DNA from: AC-32 sp035473395
Lineage (GTDB): Bacteria > Actinomycetota > Thermoleophilia > Gaiellales > Gaiellaceae
Length of the DNA: 16,970 nucleotides
NCBI GenBank assembly: GCA_035473395.1
Contig: DATIOF010000191.1
Location: forward strand, 1 to 16,970
Direction of reading: 5' to 3'
Position 1 is the first letter of the stretch. Every line of letters starts with the position of its first letter. Positions 1 to 6,735 of the stretch are shown piece by piece. The notes beneath the pieces are model-generated. The model searched no databases. It worked only from the letters and a program-made list of their open reading frames with translations, and had not been told where the DNA came from. The translations under genes were made by a program, and so were the position numbers.

Positions 1-485
1 GTGTAGCCGGACTGCGAGTCGGCGATGTGCCAGTAGCCGGACGCGACCTTGGTCAGGAGCGACAGGACCGCGTTGCCGAGGTAGCGGTAGCGCGGGATCA
101 CCTCCCACGCCTGGCCGGTGAAGAGGCGGTTCGCCTTGGCGTAGTCGACGTCGCGGCGCGCGACGGCGCCCATCAGCATCTCGAGGTCGGCCGGGTCCAT
201 CTGCGCGTCGGCCGCCATCACCGCGGTGACGATCATCTTGTCGTCGCGCGCCTTCTTATAGCCCGTGATGATCGCGCCGCCGACGCCGAGGTTGCGCTCG
301 TGCTCGATCAGCTCGACGCGCGGGTCGGCGAGCGTGCGCACGGCCTCGACGGTGCCGTCGGTCGATTGGTCGTCGACGACGTAGATGCGGTCGACAAACT
401 GCGGAATCCCGCGGATCGTCTCCGCGATCAGCTTCTCCTCGTTGTGTGCGGGGACGACGACCGACACCCGCTTTCCGTCGAGCAC
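1..485 (-). CDS. Family 2 glycosyltransferase, polyprenol-phosphate (DPM1-like) type, N-terminal part (partial, left edge)
   Basis: Open from a GTG at 485 to the left edge: 161 codons with no stop, C-terminus missing. The preceding gene's TAG at 495-497 is in the same frame, so no earlier start exists. A GTG at 467, behind a GGAAAG-like sequence, is the alternative. Visible motifs are RVSVVVPAHNEEKLIAETI (6-24), YVVDDQSTDGT (35-45), ERNLGVGGAIITGYKKA (63-79), the metal-binding region MAADAQMDPADL (90-101) and DVDYAKANR, corresponding to the D-Y-x-K-G-N-R of dolichol/polyprenol-phosphate mannose synthases. Such enzymes make polyprenyl-phosphate sugars on the cytoplasmic face, which after flipping feed GT-C enzymes. 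That fits the GT-C-like gene at 12528-14528, though a direct repeat-unit glycosyltransferase is also possible. Any C-terminal membrane helices lie outside the window. Confidence 0.9.
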   Translation of the reverse strand, partial: MLDGKRVSVVVPAHNEEKLIAETIRGIPQFVDRIYVVDDQSTDGTVEAVRTLADPRVELIEHERNLGVGGAIITGYKKARDDKMIVTAVMAADAQMDPADLEMLMGAVARRDVDYAKANRLFTGQAWEVIPRYRYLGNAVLSLLTKVASGYWHIADSQSGY

Positions 486-494
486 GGTTGAACG

Positions 495-1364
495 CTACGA
501 GTGGCGGCGGACGGCCCGGAGCGTGGGCTCGTACACGAGTGCCGCGACGAGGCCGAGGATCAGGCCGATCAGGCCCGCGACGAGCACCGTGTTCCGGCGG
601 CTGCGCGCGGTGGTCTTCGTCGCGGCGGCGAGGGTCGTGATCACCGGCGCCTCAACGTCCTTGGCGAGCGCGAGCTGCTGCTGGTTGCTCGTGAGCTGAT
701 CGGTGGTCGTCAGGAGCTGGGCCTGCAACCCGTTGAGCTGGCCGAGCGCGATCAGGCGCTCGCTCGTCGACAGACCGGAGCCGTTGCCGAGCGCGGCCTG
801 CTGTGCCTTCAGGTTCGTGTTGAGCGTGCTCAGCGTCGCCTTCTCCTGGTCGACGAGCAGCTGCAGGTTGGCGATCTTCGTCTTCGAGTAGCCCGCGAGG
901 GCATTCGAGAAGACGACGGTGCGTGCCAGGTCGTTCGCGGCGCGCGCCACGGGCCGGCGGGCGTGGCCCGTGACCGTGATCGCGACGAGCGGGTTCTGGC
1001 CCAGCCGCGAGATGTTCCCGGAGACCGCCTGCGTCGCGATGTGCCCGCGCAGCTGGCCGGCCCGCAGGCCGGCGTCGCGAGCGACCCGCTGGATCGTCGA
1101 CTCCGCTGTGACGATCTCCTTTACCGTCGAAGGGTTCGTCGCCTGGCTCTGCACCTGCACGCCGCCCTGGGAGAGCGGCTGGCCGAGGTAGACGACGGCC
1201 TTCGCCTTGTAGACCTGCGCGCCGCCGAGCGAGATCAGGTAGCCGACGATGATCCCGGCCGCCAGGCCGCCGAGCGGCAGCCACCAGTGGCGCGTGATCG
1301 TCGCCCAGTGGCGGTGGAGATCGACGTCCTGCTCGGCGTCGAGATCTGGTGCGTCGGTCGGCAT
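495..1364 (-). CDS. Wzz/CpsC-like polysaccharide chain-length regulator
   Basis: 289 residues from the ATG at 1364, 12 bases after the previous stop. It has the layout of polysaccharide co-polymerases: a cytoplasmic N-terminus with HRHWATITRHWWLPLGG (17-33), transmembrane helix 1 (about 28-47) and an extracytoplasmic alpha/beta domain (VYKAKAVVYLG, 51-61). A long Gln/Leu-rich region of coiled-coil type follows (about 163-236; LLVDQEKATLSTLNTNLKAQ), then transmembrane helix 2 (about 259-277; VLVAGLIGLILGLVAALVY) and a short basic tail. The proline-rich motif usually found before helix 2 is reduced to a single Pro240. There is no C-terminal BY-kinase domain, as in Gram-positive CpsC types whose kinase is a separate protein; no kinase gene is in the window. 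It likely sets polymer length together with the Wzy-like protein at 9968-11284. Confidence 0.88.
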   Translation of the reverse strand: MPTDAPDLDAEQDVDLHRHWATITRHWWLPLGGLAAGIIVGYLISLGGAQVYKAKAVVYLGQPLSQGGVQVQSQATNPSTVKEIVTAESTIQRVARDAGLRAGQLRGHIATQAVSGNISRLGQNPLVAITVTGHARRPVARAANDLARTVVFSNALAGYSKTKIANLQLLVDQEKATLSTLNTNLKAQQAALGNGSGLSTSERLIALGQLNGLQAQLLTTTDQLTSNQQQLALAKDVEAPVITTLAAATKTTARSRRNTVLVAGLIGLILGLVAALVYEPTLRAVRRHS

Positions 1365-1376
1365 CGGCGGCTGAGC

Positions 1377-2627
1377 CTACCCGCGCAGGCGTGGCGCGAG
1401 GGCGAAGATCCGTGCGTAGCCGACGAGGTAGAGCCGCCTGCGGTCGGAGACGACGGCCGCGTAGGCGCCGCGCCGGAACGACCAGAGCAGCTTCCCCGTG
1501 CGCGGATCGAGGCCGTAGGTGCGGCCCTTCAGCGACGAGACGTAGACGATGCCGTTGATCACGATCGGCGAGCCCGAGATCGGCCCGTTCGTCCGGTACT
1601 TCCACAACACGTCGCCGGTCGCGGCGTTGAAGGCGAAGAGGTCGCCGGTGAACGAGCCGGCGTAGACGCGCTGCTGGTAGACGGCCGGCGAGGAGTAGAC
1701 GTAACCGCCGGTCCCGTGCGACCAGCGCAGCTTCCCGCTCGTCGCGCCGAACGAGTAGACCTTCCCGTCCGTCGAGCCGATGTAGACGCGATCGTAGGCC
1801 ACGGCCGGCGTCGAGTAGAAGGTGCCGCGGTGGCCGAGCCGCTGCTGCGCCGTCGCCTTCCAGATCAGCTTGCCGGTGCGAGCGTTCAGGGCGTAGACGT
1901 GGTGGTCGTAGGAGCCGAAGTACACCCGGCCGCCGGCGTAGGCGATCGCGTCCTTCACCTTGTCGCCGGTCTGGAAGGTCCAGCGAGTCGCGCCCGAGGC
2001 CGCGCTCAGCGCGTAGACGCGCCCGTTCCAGTCGCCCACGTAGACCACCCCGTCGAGCACGAGCGGCGACGACTCGGTCGGCCCGATCTTCAGCCGCCAG
2101 CGCAGCTTGCCGGTGTCGGCGTTGATCGCCACCACCTCGCCGTCGAGGCCCGAGCGGGTCGCGTTGCACGGCGGCTTGTTCAGGAAGGTCATGTAGACGG
2201 TGTGGTTGTCGACCGCCGGCGAGGCGGCCGTGCAGCGGTGGGCGCGGTAGGCCCAGACCGTGCGGACGCGCTTCGTCTCGACCGCGAACAGGACGCCCGT
2301 GGCGTTGGCGAAGTAGAGGCGGCCGTACGCGACCGCCGGCGGGAACTCGAGCAGCGACCCGCCTCGGAAGAACCAGAGCGGCTTGTAAGGCGGCTGAACG
2401 AGCATCTTTTCCGCGTTGCCCTGGCGGGTCGGGTCGAAGCGGTACATCGGCCAGCGGATCTTCGCCGTCAGCGGCGGCGGCTTCGGCGCGGCCTGGGTGG
2501 TGACGAACTCCACGGTCGACGAGCCGTGGACGTCGTGGCCCTGGTGCTTGCGGTAGAGGCCGAACGCCACGAGGCCGGCGGCGAGCAACAGCACGACGCC
2601 GGCCGCGACGAGCAGGATCCGCTTCAT
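1377..2627 (-). CDS. PQQ-like beta-propeller protein with N-terminal membrane anchor
   Basis: 416 residues from the ATG at 2627 in an ATGA overlap. An uncleaved-looking hydrophobic segment (3-24) is followed by basic YRKH, so the protein should be anchored in the membrane with the propeller outside. The propeller starts near IRWPMYRFDPTRQG (57-70), aligned with the same position in the neighbour, and has blades such as ESSPLVLDGVVYVGDWNGRV (185-204), VYFGSYDHHVYALNARTGKL (235-254) and YVYSSPAVYQQRVYAGSFTG (309-328). Cys132 and Cys154 frame a small insertion absent from the neighbour and could form a disulfide outside the cell. There is no lipobox and no carboxypeptidase-like domain, so the two propellers differ at their N-termini only. 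Function is unknown; binding or guiding the secreted polysaccharide is suggested by location between a glycosyltransferase and a Wzz-like gene, but this is inference. Confidence 0.85.
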   Translation of the reverse strand: MKRILLVAAGVVLLLAAGLVAFGLYRKHQGHDVHGSSTVEFVTTQAAPKPPPLTAKIRWPMYRFDPTRQGNAEKMLVQPPYKPLWFFRGGSLLEFPPAVAYGRLYFANATGVLFAVETKRVRTVWAYRAHRCTAASPAVDNHTVYMTFLNKPPCNATRSGLDGEVVAINADTGKLRWRLKIGPTESSPLVLDGVVYVGDWNGRVYALSAASGATRWTFQTGDKVKDAIAYAGGRVYFGSYDHHVYALNARTGKLIWKATAQQRLGHRGTFYSTPAVAYDRVYIGSTDGKVYSFGATSGKLRWSHGTGGYVYSSPAVYQQRVYAGSFTGDLFAFNAATGDVLWKYRTNGPISGSPIVINGIVYVSSLKGRTYGLDPRTGKLLWSFRRGAYAAVVSDRRRLYLVGYARIFALAPRLRG

Positions 2628-4060
2628 CGCGTGCGGCTCTTCGGCGCCATCGCGTAGAGACGCGAGAAGCCGTGCAGTAGCAGGAGGCGCCCGTTGCCCG
2701 CGACCGGCACGAAGGCGCCGTCGGGCCAGCGGGTGACCTGCCTGCCGGTGCGCGCGTTGAGCGCATAGATCCGGTGCTGCCGGTTGGCGAAGTAGACGAC
2801 CCCGTCGACGACCGTCGGCGCGCCGCCGATCGAGCCGCCGCTGCCGAAGCGCCAGATCACCGAGCCGGTCGCGGCGGAGAGGCAGTAGAGCGTGCCGTTG
2901 TAGGAGCCGACATAGACGCGTCCGTCCCAGACCGCCGGCGAGGAGTAGACGTACGAGCCGGTGCCGAGCGACCAGAGCCGCGAGCCGTTCGTCGAGAACG
3001 CGGTGAGCGAGCCGCCGGTCGAGCTCGGCACGAAGACGCGCCCGCCCGCGGTCGCCGGGGTGCCGTAGACGCGGCCGTTGACGGAGCCCGACCAGCGCAG
3101 GCCGCCGTTTGCGGCGGAGAGCGCCAGCAGCCGGCCGCCATAGTCGCCGATGAAGACCGTGCCGCCCGCGTACGAGGCGCTCGAGGTGATCTTCGTGCCG
3201 GCGTTGTAGGTCCAGCGAGGGCGGTGCGTCTTCAGGTCGAGCGCGTAGACCGTGCCGGCCCAGGTGCCGAAGTAGTCGACCCCGTTCAGCACGAGCGGCG
3301 ACGACTCGATCGGCGCGCCGGTCGTGTAGCTCCAGCGCACCTTGCCGTTGTGCCGGTCGAGCACGTAGACGTGGCCGTTCATCGCGTGGACGACCACGTC
3401 CTCGCCCTGCACGGCGGGCGAGGAGGCCATGATCCCGCCGAGGTCGCGCCGCCAGACGCGCTTGCCGTTGCGCATCGAGTAGGCGCGCACGCTCGCGTGG
3501 TAGTTGGCGACGAAGGCGACGTCGGCGTCGACCACGGCCGGGAACTCCATCAGGCCCCCGACGGCCGTGCTCCAGATCTCCTTGAACGGCGGCCGCACGT
3601 GGATCTCGTCATGCGACTGCGTGCGGCCCGGATTGGCGCCGTAGAGCGGCCACTGCAGCTTCGCCTGGTAGACGCGGACGCCGACCTTGGGCTTGTTGCG
3701 GAACTGGAGGCGTTGCTTGAAGCCGTCGTAGCCGCGCTTGGCGACCTTCACCTGCAGGCGGACGTGGCGCGCGATCCGGATCTTCGCGACGCCGTGGTAG
3801 TCAGTGCGCCCGCCGAAGCGGCCGACGTGGACTGCGGCATTGCGGACCGGCTTGCCCGTGTCGCCGTCGAAGACGATCACGTGCACCTTCGAGCGCTTGG
3901 GCGGCGGTGCCGGCGGCGGCTTCAGCGTCGCGGCGGGCGGCTGCGTGGTCGTCGGCGCGGCCTGCTTGTCCGAGGCGCAGCCGGCGGCAAGCAGCGCAAG
4001 CACGAACAGAACGACGGGCAGGCGCACCCACCCCAGGCTAGAGACCCCTACGGTTGCCAT
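2624..4060 (-). CDS. PQQ-like beta-propeller lipoprotein with N-terminal carboxypeptidase-regulatory-like domain
   Basis: 478 residues from the ATG at 4060. A signal peptide ends in a lipobox, ALLAAGC (22-28), so Cys28 should be lipidated and the protein exported and membrane-anchored. A Pro/Thr-rich linker follows (35-56), then a small beta-sandwich module (about 58-132; VHVIVFDGDTGKPVRNAAV) like the carboxypeptidase regulatory-like domain. From about 136 come repeated PQQ-type blades, each with x-S-S-P-x-V-x-x-G-x-V-Y and Y-A-L-x-x-x-T-G-x-x-x-W patterns, e.g. IESSPLVLNGVDYFGTWAGT (251-270) and VYSSPAVWDGRVYVGSYNGT (371-390). No dehydrogenase catalytic features are seen, so a BamB-like binding or scaffold role is more likely than PQQ enzymology. 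A GTG at codon 12 (4027), behind a G-rich stretch, would give a more compact lipoprotein signal and may be the true start. It is paralogous to the next gene. Confidence 0.85.
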   Translation of the reverse strand: MATVGVSSLGWVRLPVVLFVLALLAAGCASDKQAAPTTTQPPAATLKPPPAPPPKRSKVHVIVFDGDTGKPVRNAAVHVGRFGGRTDYHGVAKIRIARHVRLQVKVAKRGYDGFKQRLQFRNKPKVGVRVYQAKLQWPLYGANPGRTQSHDEIHVRPPFKEIWSTAVGGLMEFPAVVDADVAFVANYHASVRAYSMRNGKRVWRRDLGGIMASSPAVQGEDVVVHAMNGHVYVLDRHNGKVRWSYTTGAPIESSPLVLNGVDYFGTWAGTVYALDLKTHRPRWTYNAGTKITSSASYAGGTVFIGDYGGRLLALSAANGGLRWSGSVNGRVYGTPATAGGRVFVPSSTGGSLTAFSTNGSRLWSLGTGSYVYSSPAVWDGRVYVGSYNGTLYCLSAATGSVIWRFGSGGSIGGAPTVVDGVVYFANRQHRIYALNARTGRQVTRWPDGAFVPVAGNGRLLLLHGFSRLYAMAPKSRTR

Positions 4061-4069
4061 GCGCCGGTT

Positions 4070-5179
4070 CTAGCGGGTGCCCTCGGCCTTCTCCCACATC
4101 AGCGGCGCGCCCTCGCGCAGGTAGCGGACGAGCGCGGCCATCGTGGCGGCCGTCATCAAGAGGTAGTACCAGGCGATCCCGGCCCCCGGCACGCGCAGCC
4201 TGAGCTTGCCCGCGACGGCGAGCACGAGCCAGAGCGCCTGCAAAGCGAGCGCGGCCTGGTAGACCCAGCCCTCGCCGACGAGCGCGATGCTCGTGGCCAG
4301 CAGGCCGACGTGCAAGAAGCCGCTCGCGTAGCGCAGCACCCGGTGCGAGAGCAGCTCGAACAGGTACATCGGCGGCACGCCGCGCAGCGGGCTCGCCTCG
4401 AACAGGTACCGCCACGACCAGGGCAGCATCCGCACCTTGCGCCGGAACTCGTCCTCGCTGTGCGTCGACGGCTTCTCGAATGCCAGCGCCTCGCGCTCGT
4501 AGACCGCGCGGCGGCCCCTCTGCACCATCAGATTCGGGAAGCCCTGGTCATGGCCGAAGGGCCACTCGACGTAGTCCGAACGGCGTACGGCGTAGATCGC
4601 CCCGTTGCCGCTGGTGATCGAGCCGAGCGCGGACTCGCTCTCGCGCAGCCAGAGCTCGTAGCGCCAGTAGAGGCCCTCCTTGTTCGTGCCGTCCTCGCGC
4701 TGGAAGCGGACCTGGCCGCAGACGTACGCGACGTCAGGGTCGGCGAAGTTGCGCACGAGCTTGCGCAGCGCGTCCGGCGCCCAGACGGCGTTCGCGTCGC
4801 CGAAGGCGAGGATCTCGCTGTCGGTCTCGCGAACGGCGCGGTTCATCGTCGGCAGCTTCCCGGCGCGCTCGCACTCGAGCAGCCGGATGCGGTCGTAGCC
4901 GCGCACGATCTCGTGCGTGCGGTCGGTCGAAGCGTCGGAGGCGACGACGAGCTCGAGCTTCTCGGCGGGGTAGTCGAGCTCGAGCAGGTTCTGGACGCGC
5001 GCCTCGATCACGTCCTCCTCGTCGTGGGCTGGGACGATCAGGGTGACGGTCGGCTCGATCTCCTCCTTGTGCACCGGCCGTTCGCGCACGCGTCGCAGTG
5101 CCGCAGCGGCGACCGGATAGCCGACGTGGGTCCACGCCAGTCCGGCCGCGCTCGCCCAGAAGATCGCCTTCAGGATCAT
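4070..5179 (-). CDS. Membrane-anchored family 2 glycosyltransferase
   Basis: 369 residues from the ATG at 5179. One N-terminal hydrophobic segment (1-30) is followed by a GT-A domain: VTLIVPAHDEEDVIEARVQN (45-64), VVASDASTDRTHE (78-90), LAFGDANAVW (124-133; the D-A-N is the metal-binding DxD equivalent) and TSGNGAIYAVRRS (189-201). EDEFRRKVRMLPW (242-254) corresponds to the Q-x-x-R-W acceptor region in altered form. Three or so C-terminal hydrophobic helices follow (about 285-350). This layout matches processive or membrane-linked GT2 enzymes related to hyaluronan/cellulose synthases and to polyprenol-linked glycan extenders. Its Q-x-x-R-W is not canonical, so single-sugar transfer is at least as likely as processive synthesis. 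It stands 9 bases after the FemAB-like gene and 9 bases before the lipoprotein gene. Confidence 0.88.
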   Translation of the reverse strand: MILKAIFWASAAGLAWTHVGYPVAAAALRRVRERPVHKEEIEPTVTLIVPAHDEEDVIEARVQNLLELDYPAEKLELVVASDASTDRTHEIVRGYDRIRLLECERAGKLPTMNRAVRETDSEILAFGDANAVWAPDALRKLVRNFADPDVAYVCGQVRFQREDGTNKEGLYWRYELWLRESESALGSITSGNGAIYAVRRSDYVEWPFGHDQGFPNLMVQRGRRAVYEREALAFEKPSTHSEDEFRRKVRMLPWSWRYLFEASPLRGVPPMYLFELLSHRVLRYASGFLHVGLLATSIALVGEGWVYQAALALQALWLVLAVAGKLRLRVPGAGIAWYYLLMTAATMAALVRYLREGAPLMWEKAEGTR

Positions 5180-5188
5180 GGCTCGAAG

Positions 5189-6106
5189 CTACCCGCTCGA
5201 GCGGCGATACGCGGGGAAGAAGCCCGCATAGCCCGTCTCGCCGCCGCTCAGCTCGCGGTAGGCGGCCGCGTCGTGGATCGCCTTGCCGACCGCGGCGTCG
5301 ACCAGGCCCTCGGGGTCGAAGCGCGCCTTGAAATGGTGCAGCGAGTCGGCCCTGCCGCCCAGCCCACCGCCGAGGTGGAAGCGCTCGTAGCCGTTCGCCT
5401 GGGCCCACTTCGCGGCCTCGAGCAGGACGAGCGTCGAGGCGCCGGTCTCGCGTCCCTTGTCGGTCGTGCCGCTCAGGTGGTAGTGCAGCCAGGGCGGGCT
5501 CGCGAGGCAGAGCGCCGAGGCGACGACCTCGCCGTCGATCGCGGCGTCGAAGCGCGCGAGCGGCAGCTCGCCGAGCCGCTCCCAGTAGGCGGGCTCGAAC
5601 AGGTAGAACGGGTCGGCGTCGATCCGGCGCATCGTGTCCTCGTAGAGCTCGACGAACTCGCCCAGGCCCGTCGCCGCGGTGACGGTCGCCCCGGCGTTCT
5701 CGGCCTTGCGCACCTTGTTGCGGTGCTTGAAATGCAGGCCGGCGAGCAAGTCACGTCCCTCCTCGACCCGCCAGGCGACCGTCGGGGCGAGCTGCTCGAC
5801 GTGGATCGGCGCGCCCTGCTGGTTCGCCAGCAGCGGGTGAAAGCGAACGAACGTGCTCACGACGCCGCGCTCCCGTGCCCAATCCTCGTACGCGCCCCAG
5901 AAGCCGTCGCCGGTCGGCCCGCCGTAGCCGTACGGCGTGACCACGTCACGCGGGTCGTCGCGCTCGATCCCGGCAAAGAACACGCCCTCGTGCTCGAGCA
6001 GGAACGGCCGGCCGCGATCGAGCAGCGCCGCGCTCTCGACGTAGGGCCGCCGGTAGTAGGCGTCGAGCTCGAGCCCGTCCCACTCCTCGGCGGGAACCTC
6101 CCTCAC
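5189..6106 (-). CDS. FemAB-like / GNAT-fold acyl- or aminoacyltransferase
   Basis: 305 residues from the GTG at 6106. It resembles the FemAB-type GNAT family (PF13480-like) found in peptidoglycan bridge enzymes and in exopolysaccharide and PEP-CTERM loci. Evidence includes an N-terminal W-x-x-L-x-x-D-A-Y-Y-x-x-P-Y element (9-22) and STFVRFHPLLAN (84-95). HFKHRNKVRKAENAGATV (125-142), the basic Arg/Lys helix, is usual in this family. YHLSGTTDKGRETGASTLVL (209-228) is the acyl-donor binding region. GYERFHLGGGLGGRADSLHH (239-258) followed by FKARF is the characteristic ending. Family members attach amino acids from aminoacyl-tRNA, or acyl groups, to amino sugars or lipid II. Here it could decorate a sugar of the repeat unit. 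The protein is cytoplasmic, with no membrane segment. The donor is unknown; plain N-acetylation is equally possible. A 9-base gap follows before the next gene. Confidence 0.85.
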   Translation of the reverse strand: MREVPAEEWDGLELDAYYRRPYVESAALLDRGRPFLLEHEGVFFAGIERDDPRDVVTPYGYGGPTGDGFWGAYEDWARERGVVSTFVRFHPLLANQQGAPIHVEQLAPTVAWRVEEGRDLLAGLHFKHRNKVRKAENAGATVTAATGLGEFVELYEDTMRRIDADPFYLFEPAYWERLGELPLARFDAAIDGEVVASALCLASPPWLHYHLSGTTDKGRETGASTLVLLEAAKWAQANGYERFHLGGGLGGRADSLHHFKARFDPEGLVDAAVGKAIHDAAAYRELSGGETGYAGFFPAYRRSSG

Positions 6107-6735
6107 GGGCCGCTCCGCTTGGCGCGCTCGATGTTGAGCTTGTCCTCCACCGGCTCGGGCTCCGGCCGGCCGAGCTGCGTGAAGGTCATCAGCACGATCC
6201 GCGCGTCGAGGCCGAGCGACCAGTTGTCGACGTACCAGGCGTCGAGGCGGAAGCGCTCCTCCCACGGGATCTCGTCGCGGCCCATCACCTGCGCCCAGCC
6301 CGTGATGCCGGGCTTCACGTCCAGGCGGCGGCGGTCGCCGGGCTCGTAGTTGGCGACTTGCTCGACGAGGTCCGGGCGCGGGCCGACGAGGCTCATCTGG
6401 CCGCGCAGCACGTTCCAGAGCTGCGGCAGCTCGTCGAGGCTCGTGCGCCGCAGGAAACGGCCGCTGCGCGTGATCCGCGGGTCATTCGGGAGCAGGCCGA
6501 ACGGGTCGTCGCTCAGCTGCAGCTCGCGGCCGAGCTCGACCGCGTTCGCGACCATCGTGCGGAACTTCAGCATCGAGAACGGCTTCGCGCCCTTGCCCGC
6601 GCGGCGCTGGCGGAAGATCACCGGGCGGCCCGACTCGAGCATGATCCATAGCGCGAGCCCGGCGAAGACCGGCGAGAGCAGCACCAGCCCGAGCGCGGCG
6701 AGCAATCGGTCGAGCAGCCACTTCAGGGCTCTCAC
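6103..6735 (-). CDS. Undecaprenyl-phosphate sugar phosphotransferase, short monotopic form (initiating enzyme)
   Basis: 210 residues from the GTG at 6735, with GAGGT six bases upstream. This is the catalytic-domain-only form of the bacterial sugar transferase family (PglC-like, as in the C-terminal half of WbaP). It has one N-terminal hydrophobic re-entrant segment (about 8-32), FRQRRAGKGAKPFSMLKFRT (41-60), then RRTSLDELPQLWNVLRGQMS (96-115) with the catalytic Asp101-Glu102 dyad, followed by LVGPRP (116-121). Next come KPGITGWAQVMGR (141-153) and WYVDNWSLGLDARI (167-180). These enzymes transfer a sugar 1-phosphate from a nucleotide sugar to undecaprenyl phosphate at the inner face of the membrane, committing the repeat unit. 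The large N-terminal membrane domain of WbaP is absent, which is normal for this form. The sugar is not readable. Being the only initiating enzyme visible, it likely starts the polymer made by this locus. Confidence 0.95.
   Translation of the reverse strand: MRALKWLLDRLLAALGLVLLSPVFAGLALWIMLESGRPVIFRQRRAGKGAKPFSMLKFRTMVANAVELGRELQLSDDPFGLLPNDPRITRSGRFLRRTSLDELPQLWNVLRGQMSLVGPRPDLVEQVANYEPGDRRRLDVKPGITGWAQVMGRDEIPWEERFRLDAWYVDNWSLGLDARIVLMTFTQLGRPEPEPVEDKLNIERAKRSGP
6113..6116 (-). promoter_or_regulatory. Ribosome binding site for the FemAB-like gene
   Basis: GGAG on the minus strand, six bases before the GTG at 6106, which overlaps the preceding stop as GTGA. It supports this start against a longer open frame that would run about 53 codons into the sugar transferase gene. 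Confidence 0.55.

Noticed and set aside
501..2657. Long open frame on the plus strand (718 codons)
   Set aside because: Antisense to the Wzz-like and second propeller genes, with low-complexity Arg/Ala/Val composition and no recognisable motif.
652..2766. Minus-strand open frame of 704 codons in another frame of the propeller and Wzz-like genes
   Set aside because: It overlaps two genes whose products have clear domains; its own translation is Arg/Ala-rich without motifs.
1377..4060. PQQ-dependent dehydrogenase activity for the propeller proteins
   Set aside because: The blades match generic PQQ-like repeats, but I see no adjacent-cysteine pair, heme site or catalytic acid region of the dehydrogenases.
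2774..6349. Very long open frame on the plus strand (1191 codons)
   Set aside because: It lies antisense to four well-recognised genes. Its translation is rich in Arg, Ala, Val and Asp with no domain pattern, as expected from GC-rich codon bias on the opposite strand.
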